This document shows, in pieces, positions 8,356 through 16,143 of a stretch of DNA of 64,000 nt. The number at the start of each line of letters is the position of its first letter. Position 1 is the stretch's first letter. Source of the DNA: Clostridiales bacterium (GTDB lineage: Bacteria; Bacillota; Clostridia; Saccharofermentanales; DTU023). The position numbers and the translations under genes are program-made. Under the pieces are notes generated by a model that worked only from the letters and a program-made list of their open reading frames with translations, was not told the origin of the DNA and did not search any database. The DNA lies in the NCBI GenBank assembly GCA_004556455.1, contig SFGY01000007.1, positions 124,001 through 188,000 on the forward strand, read 5' to 3'.

Positions 8356-8450
8356 AAAAAGGATGGTTGGAGAAAAATCCAAAGGATGGTCACAAAAATA
8401 TCAAAAGGGATGACCAGAAAAACATCCAAGTGAAGGTCAGAAAATCAATC
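8356..8450 (+). repeat. Four degenerate ~22-25-nt tandem units
   Basis: Units start at 8356, 8381, 8403 and 8428 and share AAAGGATGGTCA then GAAAAAT-TCC. They lie in the 495-bp gene-free stretch 8031-8525. The pattern recalls the multiple repeated terminal sequences of IS21-family elements, so this may be a relic IS end (inference). No transposase gene is present. Confidence 0.4.
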
Positions 8451-8525
8451 AGCATTTCACCTAAACAAGCCAGATCCTTACTTAACCTCATTCAGCAAAA
8501 TTATTCAAAAGCATCTACGTGACGC

Positions 8526-9842
8526 TCATAAAAACATCACATGATAAATCGGTAAATAGCATATTTTGCCCTTCGTTGTAAGGGTTCTCTCATTCGAGAG
8601 CACAAAGGCTTTTTTGATGTGATAGTCTTCATTCTTCACGAAGGTATTGAGGGCGCTGTGAACGGTGTAGTCCTTGCCGGATTTGACTTCGATAGGGACG
8701 ACCGACAGGCTGTCGTAGTCGTCAATAAGATAGTCCACCTCTCCCTTGTGACGGTTATCATAATAAAAGAGTTTGTGCCCATGTGCGGCGAGTTCACTGG
8801 CTACAACATTTTCGTAAACTGAGCCGAGATTGATGCTCCTATCATCATCAAGGATGGCACGAATATTGTTTCCGTAAAGAATACCGCTTAGTATCCCGAC
8901 ATCATTGAGATAAAGTTTGAGAAGATTTTTTCCCGTGGACTGGATCATGGGGAACACCGGATTGGATACAGCATGAACACTTAATGCAATTCCCGCGCTA
9001 ATCAGATATTCAAATTCATCCTGATAGTCTGCGAAAGTTTTGCCTCGTTTTTCTTCGATACTTTGCGCGATCACCCGCTTTTTTTTATTTTCCATGTTCG
9101 AGGGAATCAAATCATAGACACGACGGATTTTGAGTTTTCTTTCGCTATCATATTTTGAGGCATCTGCGGCATAGTAACGATGGATTTCGCTCTGAATCTC
9201 CCGGACTCGCTGGATATTTTTCGTTTCAAGATAGGCATTGACGGCCTCCGGAAGTCCGCCAACAAGCAAATATTTGCGAAAGTAATCCATCATTTTATTG
9301 TGGGCGGCCTCATCAAGGGCTTCCCTTTGTTCAAACTTCCTGCGCAAGGAAGAGATGGCAAGCTCATTTAAGCCGTTCGCATACAGGAACTCCTCGAAAT
9401 CAAGCGGAAACATGCTGATTTGTCGTATGCTTCCCATGGGTATGGATGTCGTCTCTGAAAGCGTAACCCCGAGTAAGGAGCCACTGGCAATGTAGGTGAA
9501 TTTGTTGTCCTGGGCCAGAAACTTGAGCAGGGTCAGAAGCTGCGGGTAAGCCTGAATTTCATCGATAAAAATCAGGGTTTTCTCTTTATCCTTCATCCTG
9601 TCGCCAGCCAGCATGCTGACCTGCAGGTAAAAGTCCTCTACCGATCGAACATCCGCAAAAAGTCCTGCCCCGAGAGAATCCTCAATCATATTGATTTCTA
9701 TAACATGCTCAAAGAGCTTTTGACCAACGTGCCGTATAATGAACGTCTTCCCCACCTGGCGCGCGCCATTCACCAGGAGGATTTTCGGAGAGTTGGATTC
9801 CAGATGGGCTTTTATCTGAGCTTCAATTTTTCTGAACAGCAT
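8526..9842 (-). CDS. AAA-type ATPase with DUF4143
   Basis: The start is ATG 9842, four nucleotides after GAGGTGA, not the in-frame ATG 21 nt upstream. The 438-residue protein has an AAA_14 ATPase domain: Walker A GARQVGKT near residue 26 and Walker B LIFIDEIQ near 90. The C-terminal DUF4143 is a nuclease-fold region containing GEVDYLIDD and IPIEVKSGKDY... in the order D-x-EVK, typical of PD-(D/E)xK-like domains. The family is widespread in gut anaerobes and archaea and its biological role is unsettled. The gene appears intact, unlike most of its neighbours. Its upstream region holds five direct repeats spaced by 33 nt. Confidence 0.85.
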   Translation of the reverse strand: MLFRKIEAQIKAHLESNSPKILLVNGARQVGKTFIIRHVGQKLFEHVIEINMIEDSLGAGLFADVRSVEDFYLQVSMLAGDRMKDKEKTLIFIDEIQAYPQLLTLLKFLAQDNKFTYIASGSLLGVTLSETTSIPMGSIRQISMFPLDFEEFLYANGLNELAISSLRRKFEQREALDEAAHNKMMDYFRKYLLVGGLPEAVNAYLETKNIQRVREIQSEIHRYYAADASKYDSERKLKIRRVYDLIPSNMENKKKRVIAQSIEEKRGKTFADYQDEFEYLISAGIALSVHAVSNPVFPMIQSTGKNLLKLYLNDVGILSGILYGNNIRAILDDDRSINLGSVYENVVASELAAHGHKLFYYDNRHKGEVDYLIDDYDSLSVVPIEVKSGKDYTVHSALNTFVKNEDYHIKKAFVLSNERTLTTKGKICYLPIYHVMFL

Positions 9843-9857
9843 AGACTCACCTCGATC

Positions 9858-10007
9858 TGACATTTCAGCATAATATTAGCCAATGAAAACAAACTTTTCA
9901 ATATTATTTCAACCTTTAATATATGACTTTTCAAATTTATTTTAAAGTAAAATTAATGACTTTTCAAATTATATTGTTGATTATTTTATGACATTTCAAT
10001 TTATTTT
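9858..10007. repeat. Five direct repeats with 32-33-nt period upstream of the ATPase
   Basis: Copies of TGACWTTTCAAWTTATTTT (plus strand) start at 9858, 9891 (degenerate first bases), 9924, 9957 and 9989. The period is three helical turns, so a protein could bind each copy on the same face. They occupy the promoter region of the ATPase gene and reach its leader. They are candidate operator or iteron sites. The spacers resemble each other and are AT-rich, which does not fit a CRISPR array. Confidence 0.6.
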
Positions 10008-10052
10008 GAATTCACAATCGCGGGGACTACAGTCTTTCTTCTGCTTCGAGTT

Positions 10053-10157
10053 TTAGCTAATATTCTTCAATATTTCAGCGGCAGCACCTATTTTCTGTCT
10101 TATATCGTGCAACGAAGCAAGGTGTGGATAGGCCCGCTTAAATAAAGATATCGCCAT
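10053..10157 (-). other. Small open frame, possible gene fragment
   Basis: A 34-codon frame begins MAISLFKRAYPHLASLHDIR and ends EILKNIS. It has no convincing ribosome site. It follows the GIY-YIG pseudogene and may be the tail of a broken gene. No function is assigned. Confidence 0.2.
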
Positions 10158-10163
10158 CTTAAT

Positions 10164-10514
10164 TTATTCTTCTGAATCCAGGTCTTTGAGACGTTTACCC
10201 TCTGCCGTTTTCCAGCAAGTGTTTCCGCTTAGCGAGGCTCCACCTACAAAACCGGCCGCTGCTGATGGTGATGTAAAGAGAAGATCTTTGCTCAGGCTTC
10301 CATCCGCCTGTATTGCAGTCGCATATTTCTTCGATTTTGGCATCGGCACTAAAGGGCAAATAGACTCCCGTCTGCTTCAGAGCGTCAATGCTGCGGGCTT
10401 TTTCCAGCAGCGTGCGGGGAATTTTGTACGCCACACCCGTCCAGTTGGCCAGAGAGCATTTGATGCGACCATTCGCGTCCCCATCCATTAAAAAGAGATT
10501 GATTTTCCGGGCAT
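10164..10514 (-). pseudogene. GIY-YIG nuclease with DUF4357, degraded
   Basis: An ATG at 10514 with GGGAG upstream opens the gene, but one base is missing. The family-like N-terminus (RKINLFLMDGDANGRIKC, then NWTGVAYKIPRTLL, LKQTGVY) is therefore in a shifted frame. Most of the GIY-YIG catalytic core is deleted after GVY. A second frame change leads to a DUF4357-like end: FTSPSAAAGFVGGASLSGN, then WKTAEGKRLKDL. Intact proteins of this type are several hundred residues long; under 120 codons remain here. Related nucleases accompany defence and mobile loci. The gene is certainly non-functional as it stands. Confidence 0.65.
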
Positions 10515-10532
10515 AAGTTTCGCTCCCACAAA

Positions 10533-10805
10533 TTATTTTTTCCTGCCATACGGAAGATGCTCTTCAGCAACTTTGCTCAAATTTTCCTCCGAAACAAAGG
10601 AGTACTTCAAAACTTTAGGTTCCTGAAGGTCGGGTGTCTCCATATCCGTATTATCTGCCCATTGCTCACATTGTGTCATAACTGTCTGTACAGCGTACTC
10701 CATGTCTTCCGGGGCCGTTCTTTGTAAGTTCGTGTTCGATTGTGTTAGCTTCACCTCAGGTGGGTGAGCGGTTCCGAATGCGCATGAGAGCCTCCTTTCA
10801 GGCAT
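10533..10805 (-). CDS. Hypothetical protein, possibly frameshifted
   Basis: This 90-codon frame has a plausible hydrophilic composition (TQCEQWADNTDMETPDLQEP) but no family I recognise. A strong AAAGGAGG with an ATG at 10785 lies in a different frame, and that frame stops after nine codons. The natural start may therefore have been frameshifted. It sits directly upstream of the broken GIY-YIG gene on the same strand and downstream of a terminator. It may be one more decayed gene. Confidence 0.35.
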   Translation of the reverse strand: MPERRLSCAFGTAHPPEVKLTQSNTNLQRTAPEDMEYAVQTVMTQCEQWADNTDMETPDLQEPKVLKYSFVSEENLSKVAEEHLPYGRKK

Positions 10806-10836
10806 AAAAAAAGCAGTAGGTCGGTTGATCTACTGC
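10805..10836 (-). terminator. Rho-independent terminator
   Basis: On the minus strand GCAGTAGATC and GACCTACTGC form a stem, followed by a run of seven T. It ends the ORF6N/small membrane protein unit. The same layout, T-run then ATGCC, recurs at 12626-12660. Confidence 0.75.
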
Positions 10837-10879
10837 TGGGGGTTATTAGTTGTGAGTTTTATTACTGCCTGAAACCTGC

Positions 10880-11076
10880 TTATTTTTTCTTAGACATAAA
10901 AATTCCAATAGCAACGCCGCAAAAAACGCCAATAGGAATCCCTACGCCAATATTCTGAATTGCAGCTCCTATGGCACCACCAAACATCAGGCCAAAGCTT
11001 AATCCCATTGCTATTGGATTGCCTTTTCCTGATCTTGATTATCGCCATTGTTCGTTTTTTTCTCATTATCTTCCAT
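10880..11076 (-). pseudogene. Small glycine-zipper membrane protein, frameshifted
   Basis: ATG 11076, preceded by AAGGAG, opens MEDNEKKTNNGDNQDQEK. One missing base then shifts the frame (a stop comes four codons later). In the next frame the chain continues as GNPIAMGLSFGLMFGGAIGA and ends GVAIGIFMSKKK at 10880. The distance of 197 nt is one base short of 66 codons. The restored 65-residue protein would have a charged head and two glycine-rich membrane helices. It follows the ORF6N gene by 22 nt and was probably cotranscribed with it. The function is unknown. Confidence 0.5.
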
Positions 11077-11098
11077 AATTAACAGTCTACTCCTTTCC

Positions 11099-12079
11099 TT
11101 AAACCAAGAGTTCTGGCTGCTTTCGCAGTTCATTAAATACCGAGCGGTATAGGCTCGTGTCATCAATTTTCAGAATTGAGGTGATCTTACTACCGGCATC
11201 TTTGGACGAGGCTCCGCAGTGATAAATGACTTCCTGTTCTGTCCCATAGTCGATGGCAATATAGCGATCGTGATATTTTCCGCCCGTAGTTTTCAACTGA
11301 AGATGAATCTTAGGATATTCCTGAAGAAAATCCTTGAGCATAGAGGCCGTTAATCTGGAACGATTGTGAAGATTATCACTGAAGAGTGTGATTTCCACAG
11401 TATCTTTGGCAGAAAGAAATAGTTCCAATGTTTTCAGACTGATGTAGTTATCGACCACATCAATGGATTTTTTGGCAGACTTATAGATTTTTCCGTACGC
11501 GAGATCCGCTTCCACCTTCTTCCCGTCCAAAATCAGAAAATGTTTGTAGGTGTCCGGGTCAACAAAATTGTCCATGACTTTTTTCAGGTCTTCCTTGGTT
11601 GCCATGGTGTCTTTGATTTCTGCAATATCTTTGGTGTTCTGGTTGGTCTGTGTCGCCAACTGCAGAAGTGCTTTAGAGCCAAGCACATCCTGATTCTCAA
11701 CGATATAATCCTTCATCTGCTTGAAAAGACGGATGAGCGCTTTACTCTGTCTGGTTGCAAGGTCTCCTCTAAGTACCGTCATGAGCATATAGATGCCTTG
11801 TTCTGTAAAGGCATACGGCAGATAGCGAGAACCTCCCCAACTTGAGGTCGAAAATTTCGACCTCAAGTTTTCAAGCTCATTTTTTGTGAGTTGAAACCGA
11901 AAATCTTCATCGAATTTTTCAATGTTGTTTTTTACCTGCTCGTTAAAACGCTTTGTTTCATACCCATAGATTTCCGCTAAGTCCGCATCCAGCATCACGC
12001 GCTGTCCACGAATGAGATAGATACGGTTTTGAATACTTTCCTGGGTGAGAACAACCAGGCTTTTTTCTTGATCGCTCAT
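11099..12079 (-). CDS. ORF6N domain protein with PLD-like C-terminal region
   Basis: The 326-residue protein begins with an ORF6N domain (~10-100: IYLIRGQRVMLDADLAEIYG, then LPYAFTEQGIYMLMTVLRG), a DNA-binding module known from phage antirepressors and bacterial accessory genes. A charged linker follows (~140-185). A C-terminal part (~195-320) contains HDRYIAID and HCGASSKDAG, resembling the HxK/R-x4-D motif of phospholipase D-like folds. The frame is intact although its neighbours are broken. AGGAG lies unusually close to the ATG. It probably belongs to a phage or conjugative accessory module; a defence or regulatory role is possible but unproven. Confidence 0.8.
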   Translation of the reverse strand: MSDQEKSLVVLTQESIQNRIYLIRGQRVMLDADLAEIYGYETKRFNEQVKNNIEKFDEDFRFQLTKNELENLRSKFSTSSWGGSRYLPYAFTEQGIYMLMTVLRGDLATRQSKALIRLFKQMKDYIVENQDVLGSKALLQLATQTNQNTKDIAEIKDTMATKEDLKKVMDNFVDPDTYKHFLILDGKKVEADLAYGKIYKSAKKSIDVVDNYISLKTLELFLSAKDTVEITLFSDNLHNRSRLTASMLKDFLQEYPKIHLQLKTTGGKYHDRYIAIDYGTEQEVIYHCGASSKDAGSKITSILKIDDTSLYRSVFNELRKQPELLV

Positions 12080-12092
12080 AGCTCCTGCTTTC

Positions 12093-12395
12093 TCATTTTG
12101 TGGTCAAATTTTTTGACCACAAAACAGGTGATAGTGGTAGTAAGTCAAGTACATTGATGCCTCCGTTTATTGCTTCTATTTTAGCATCCTGGCTGTTCAT
12201 TGCCTGTGAAAACCTGCGCACCACCGTGTTGGCCGATAGCTTGACCCGGCCACTCCTCTTCAGGTAGTCTTCAATATCGAAGACGTTTCGCTTATCAAAA
12301 TCCTCCAGCATCTTGTAGTTCGGGTGCCTGGTGATGTCAAAGGGTGCAAGCCGAGCACCGCAGCTGATCAGAATGGACTTGGCGGTCTTCTTCAT
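12093..12395 (-). pseudogene. Unidentified fragment fused out of frame to a RepA_N remnant
   Basis: This frame reads from inside the RepA_N remnant into about 80 residues (RLAPFDITRHPNYKMLEDF ... SANTVVRRFSQAMNSQDAKI) that I do not recognise. It has no start signals of its own and overlaps the remnant in another frame. I infer a deletion junction. It stops 13 nt before the ORF6N start. Confidence 0.35.
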
Positions 12396-12564
12396 CGCGC
12401 CACTGATTCTGTACAGATAGCTGCATTCGGTCTAAAAGCAGGGCGTAAAGAATTTTGGCCTCTGCCGACAAGCTGTTAAAAATGGGATTTTCGACCAGTG
12501 CCCTCGGCATCATGTAAAAGCGAAAGCGCTCGCCGTCCGTCCCGTAGAAATATCCAAACCTCAC
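12337..12564 (-). pseudogene. Replication initiator RepA_N domain, truncated
   Basis: GTG 12564 lies 10 nt after AGGAGG and opens RFGYFYGTDGERFRFYMMPR, continuing ALVENPIFNSLSAEAKILYA and LLLDRMQLS. This is the conserved start of RepA_N-type initiators of Bacillota plasmids and integrative elements. The match ends near QWRDEEDR, after about 60 residues, where the frame runs into unrelated sequence. A full RepA_N protein is several times longer. This is a remnant of a conjugative or plasmid element. Confidence 0.65.
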
Positions 12565-12625
12565 ATCCGTCAAACCTCCTTTCCAGGCCATGCCGGTTCA
12601 TTGTTCTTTGGTAACCCTTTGGGCA

Positions 12626-12660
12626 TAAAAAAAGACGATAGAGTTTTCATCTACCGTCTT
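12626..12660 (-). terminator. Rho-independent terminator
   Basis: On the minus strand AAGACGGTAG and CTATCGTCTT form a 10-bp stem, followed by a run of seven T. It lies between the small membrane protein pseudogene and the RepA_N remnant. Confidence 0.75.
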
Positions 12661-12684
12661 CGTGAGTGATATTCTGTTGTCTTG

Positions 12685-12968
12685 TTAAATAGTGCCGAGT
12701 GTCCGGTTGAATCCGCGTAGCAGTTCAATGGCGACCGCTGCAATGAGTGGTAACCCAAACGGGCTGATGATAAAGGCGATGACCAGTGCTGCGACCATCG
12801 TGCCCATATCATGCGCGAGGAAAGAGGCAACAGCTCCGAACAGAATCAGGGTTACCAAAATATCCCAAGTACCACATTTCCAAGGCCAAGCAGGAAAGAG
12901 AGCGTCCAGGTTACCAAGGTCAGCACAAGTCTGATTGGCAACAACAGAATTCGCAACATCCATCGCAT
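12685..12968 (-). pseudogene. Conjugative-element small membrane protein, frameshifted
   Basis: ATG 12968 with GGAGG opens MRWMLRILLLPIRLVLTLVT, continuing LSFLLGLGNVVLGIFW, and then stops. One base out of frame the sequence goes on ILVTLILFGAVASFL, HDMGTMVAALVIAFIISPFG and ends FNRTLGTI at 12685. The two halves together resemble the ~95-residue hydrophobic protein found in CD1845-type conjugative transposons of Clostridia (family assignment from memory). The span is 284 nt, so one base has been lost. Three hydrophobic helices would be restored. Confidence 0.55.
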
Positions 12969-13010
12969 AGGCTCCTCCGTTTCTTTTGATTGATGAGGAA
13001 GCCGATGTGT

Positions 13011-13446
13011 TTACGCCGCTTGCCTCATCTCTTTGCAGGTTTTTGTAGTTTGTGGAAGCTTGAAACACCTGATATTCAGGGCTTTCTTGCCATGTGTCAT
13101 TATTATGACACCTTCCCCACAGCAACAATCATAGATACGGGAATCTGCTGTGGGGCGGAGAATGGAGACAAGGGTTTTAACAACGCTGGCTGGCGTATAA
13201 AATTCTCCGCCACTAACACCTTCTTTCTCAGCGAACTGGTGGATGCAATATTCATAAGTGCGCCCAAGAAGATCTTGATTGTCGGTCGTTTGGCTCATGT
13301 CGATGTCATTCGTGAAGATGTCGACGACATCACCCAGAACTTGTCTGCCCAGATCTGGGCTGGAGCAGACATTTTGAAACTCCTTCAGCCCGTTGAGCAT
13401 CTGCAAAACAAATGGTTCTATATACTGCTTTCTATCATAAAAGTTC
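13011..13446 (-). pseudogene. hsdM: Type I restriction methylase HsdM fragment
   Basis: This open stretch, bounded upstream by a stop, contains LGRTYEYCIHQFAEKEGVSG, GEFYTPASVVKTLVSILRP and YDCCCGEG. These segments are typical of the HsdM methyltransferase around the SAM-binding motif (usually DPCCGSGGM). The segment after CCCGEG does not match HsdM, and neither the specificity partner nor the restriction subunit is present. Only ~130 of about 500 residues remain. It is a dead fragment of a type I restriction-modification locus. Confidence 0.65.
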
Positions 13447-13491
13447 AGAGTGTAGAGGTCAATTTAAGGCGTTGATAAGGCTTATAAGAAA

Positions 13492-13735
13492 AAGCGTGAT
13501 GTCGGGCTATGCGAATTTATAGGAGAAGCACATAGCGTAGTGATGTGAATCTGTAAGGAATAAGCGCGACGCTGGGCAATGCGTTTTTTGAGAGAAGCAC
13601 ATAACGTAGTATTTCTGTTTTTAATTAGCTGGATTTTATATTTTCGTCAAATGCCGGAATATCAGATATTTGACGAAAACTTAGTGCCCATTCATTTAGA
13701 GATCGCTATAGTAGTGATGTAGATTTGTAAGGAAT
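13492..13735 (+). repeat. Two ~70-bp tandem units, the second split by the mini-element
   Basis: Unit A (13492-13561) and unit B (13562-13610 plus 13716-13735) share GAGAAGCACATA, CGTAGT, GATGT and TGTAAGGAAT. Unit B is interrupted at GTAGT by mini-element copy 2, so unit A serves as the uninterrupted reference site. A degenerate start of a third unit may follow at 13736. Confidence 0.65.
13611..13710 (+). mobile_element. 100-bp mini-element, copy 2, inserted in a tandem repeat
   Basis: This is the second copy of the element at 8136-8235, in the same orientation. It is flanked by GTAGT at 13606-13610 and 13711-13715. The neighbouring uninterrupted unit A has a single GTAGT, which confirms a 5-bp target duplication. 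The palindrome (13642-13678) carries a compensatory pair change relative to copy 1 (A-T in copy 1, C-G here), with mismatches nearer the loop. Confidence 0.75.
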
Positions 13736-13768
13736 AGCGCAATCAGGATGGTGCAGATTGCTAAGGAA

Positions 13769-13799
13769 AAAGCGCGAACCGTTTTGGGGTTCGCGCTTT
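13769..13799 (-). terminator. Terminator of the split surface-protein gene
   Basis: On the minus strand AAAGCGCGAACC and GGTTCGCGCTTT form a stem with a short loop, followed by TTTTTCC. It lies 130 nt past the surface-protein stop. Confidence 0.75.
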
Positions 13800-13804
13800 G
13801 ATGG

Positions 13805-13925
13805 GTGCATATGGTTTTCTTGCGCTTTTCTCACACTTGTCGCGCACCATTCCTGCACTTGACTCGTTCTTGATTTGTACTGTTTTTAGCGCTTGACTCG
13901 CACTGTTTTTGCGCTTTGGCTAATA
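13805..13925. repeat. Degenerate short tandem repeats
   Basis: The stretch repeats GCGCTT, GACTCG, CACTT and CTGTTTTT at irregular 11-13-nt steps. It resembles the other small intergenic repeat patches in this window. No gene is seen. Confidence 0.35.
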
Positions 13926-13932
13926 TACCGCC

Positions 13933-16143
13933 TTATTTTCTGAGCTTGAATCTCATGAGGATGATGAGCAGAGCTGCCGTCAGGAGAAGGGCGAGCTGAT
14001 TCTGGTAACTGGCCTCGCCGGTGGCCGGAAGCTGGACAACGGTTATTTGCGGCGGAGCAAACGGGTGGAGTGCAGGGAACGGCTCCTGAAAGTGCTTGCC
14101 AGGCCTCCTGATCCCGGGATTTGGATGGCAGTTGGTCACGTTTAATCCTCTGTATGTGACGTCGTAACTGATGTCGTCCAGGTTAATTCTGCCGCGTTCT
14201 TCTCCTTGCTCTTTTATACTGAACATGTCGTCCGCGGAAGGATTTATTGTCCATACGACTTCCGTCTGCCCATCCGGCAGAACTTTCCTGGATGCGTCAA
14301 AGTCTACCTCATCTCCACCGATAACTTGCAGCTTATCTTCCGCAAATTCCTGGCCTTTGTTTAATAAGCTGAACGTAATTTCCGGTTTGGTTTTGGGGGC
14401 GCCAATCCAGATTTTATTCGCGGTAACATGCTGCTTCCATCGGGCAATGAGTATATTCGTTGTGGTTACCTTCTTCGCATCTATCATAAGATTGGCATAC
14501 GAGGCAGCATAAACCTTTCCGTCCGAGGCGTTTTCCCAGCCGATGAATTCAAATCCTTCTTTTGCTTTGAACAGATTAGCATTTTCCAGAAGAAGACGGT
14601 CATTGATGAGGATGGGTTCTCTGATGATATCCGGGTCATTCGATCCCAGACCAGCTTTATAAATGACTTTGGTTTTTTCCTTGACATCGCCCCACAGCGC
14701 CGTCAGCACGACATCCTCCGTAATCTGAATTTTGTCGCCGGGTTGAAACCGCTTTTCTTCCCCGGTTGGCATAGTTTGCTTCCAGGCCAGGAAAACTTTC
14801 CCCTCTGGAGCTTTCAATTCACTCGGCGGCAGCAGGACCGCAAAGGCATGCTCCGCATAATGTTCAGGATCCTGGGGAACCTCCCCCGTCCCCTCTCCCG
14901 CCACATACGTCACCGTAAATTTATCCAGATTGACGTAGTAGGGATAAAAGCTCATATCCTTTGACACGACCGTTTCCAAATTGAAGGGAATATAGCGGTC
15001 TCCCTCTTTTGTGCTCCATCCCATCCAATGGTAGCCTTGGGGAATGCTTATCGCTTTCGTATCATCACCTACGCTCAGGATGTTGCCGTAAGCATCTTTA
15101 ACTGTGGGAAAAAGCTCGGGCTTAACCCTCTGGCCATAAAAAAGAGTCTCGGTAGAGGGTGTACCCCCATCACGGCGCGGGTAGAAATATCCCTTTAATT
15201 CGGCTGGGCCCCACTTGGCATATACATGGACAAGTTTCGCAGGCATGATTTTCAGATGATCTCTGGCTTCTGTTCCCTCTGCACACTGAGGTCTCAGATA
15301 CCAGCCTTTAAACTCATAATACTGAGGAAAATCTTCCGGCGGCTTATCTGGAACAAGATCAAAGTAAGGCGCCAATTCCTCCTCATACCTGACTTCCTCA
15401 GACTTGTATTCGTCCTTTCCATTGAACATTTTCAACGGGAAGGATGCCCGCGGGTATTTAAGCTGATCCTCACTACCCTCGTCGCCGAGTTCCATCATAT
15501 AACCTAATTCATCATCAGGAATAAATCCAGCATCTTCGGGTGACAGACGCTCATACCCTTCTATGGGATGATATTCTTCTTCATAAGTAATGAGGTCAAA
15601 TACTGTAGGAATCCTCTTGAGTTCACGATAAACTCCATCAAGACCTTCGCCCATATAGATCAATGTATGCTTTATGAGGCCTTCATCCAGTTCACACCAA
15701 AAATCAACATTTTCCCCGGGCATCAGCTCAATGGTTTGAACATCATAATCATAATGGTTAAAGGGATGCCAACACCTGTCTTCAAAATCTTTGATAGGAA
15801 AATGGCTTGCAATTCTCTGCCCGTATTTGGCGTCAAACTCATATACCAATTTACAATCGTTTATATCAGCATCACCTATTGCCCAGGCGTCACCCGTTTG
15901 TTCATGATAAAAACGCATGGTGTACTTGTTTCTCGTATAGTAAACATTGACGACCGTGCTTCCATCCGGCTTAATAACTTTTCCCGTGTCATATTCTTTA
16001 AACGTAAAGAAGTTGCGATATTTGTCGGAAAGATTCTCTTTGCCATAGCCCTCTGCGTCATCCTTCAGGATCGCTGTCTTCTGCATTTTCAGTCCAGTAA
16101 TTGATGATATACTTCGTATCTGTTCTGGGTGTCCAGACTGCAT
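13933..16143 (-). CDS. LPxTG surface protein, C-terminal part (frameshifted from the N-terminal part)
   Basis: This frame continues the secreted protein that starts at 17593. The homologous chain picks up near YGKENLSDKYRNFFTFKEYD and runs through many bacterial Listeria-Bacteroides-type (InlB/Flg_new) beta-grasp repeats, visible as recurrent Y-x-G-W and VYAKW-like ends. It finishes with LPATGEASYQNQ, a hydrophobic helix and RFKLRK, a complete sortase signal. The first ~30 residues of the open frame are probably not real protein. There is no ribosome site at its own first ATG. Joining it to the upstream part needs one skipped base between about 16058 and 16125. Either the gene is broken or an error or programmed shift exists there. 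Confidence 0.75.
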   Translation of the reverse strand: MQSGHPEQIRSISSITGLKMQKTAILKDDAEGYGKENLSDKYRNFFTFKEYDTGKVIKPDGSTVVNVYYTRNKYTMRFYHEQTGDAWAIGDADINDCKLVYEFDAKYGQRIASHFPIKDFEDRCWHPFNHYDYDVQTIELMPGENVDFWCELDEGLIKHTLIYMGEGLDGVYRELKRIPTVFDLITYEEEYHPIEGYERLSPEDAGFIPDDELGYMMELGDEGSEDQLKYPRASFPLKMFNGKDEYKSEEVRYEEELAPYFDLVPDKPPEDFPQYYEFKGWYLRPQCAEGTEARDHLKIMPAKLVHVYAKWGPAELKGYFYPRRDGGTPSTETLFYGQRVKPELFPTVKDAYGNILSVGDDTKAISIPQGYHWMGWSTKEGDRYIPFNLETVVSKDMSFYPYYVNLDKFTVTYVAGEGTGEVPQDPEHYAEHAFAVLLPPSELKAPEGKVFLAWKQTMPTGEEKRFQPGDKIQITEDVVLTALWGDVKEKTKVIYKAGLGSNDPDIIREPILINDRLLLENANLFKAKEGFEFIGWENASDGKVYAASYANLMIDAKKVTTTNILIARWKQHVTANKIWIGAPKTKPEITFSLLNKGQEFAEDKLQVIGGDEVDFDASRKVLPDGQTEVVWTINPSADDMFSIKEQGEERGRINLDDISYDVTYRGLNVTNCHPNPGIRRPGKHFQEPFPALHPFAPPQITVVQLPATGEASYQNQLALLLTAALLIILMRFKLRK

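Noticed and set aside
8217..8429. Small minus-strand gene downstream of mini-element copy 1
   Set aside because: It spans the mini-element end and the tandem repeats; no ribosome site.
9858..10007. CRISPR array
   Set aside because: The sequences between repeat cores are themselves similar and AT-rich, and the period is 33 nt in total.
8131..13715. The two 100-bp copies as the direct-repeat ends of one composite element carrying the genes between them
   Set aside because: Each copy has its own different 5-bp duplication (CTAGT, GTAGT), so they inserted independently; a composite element would share one duplication at its outer ends.
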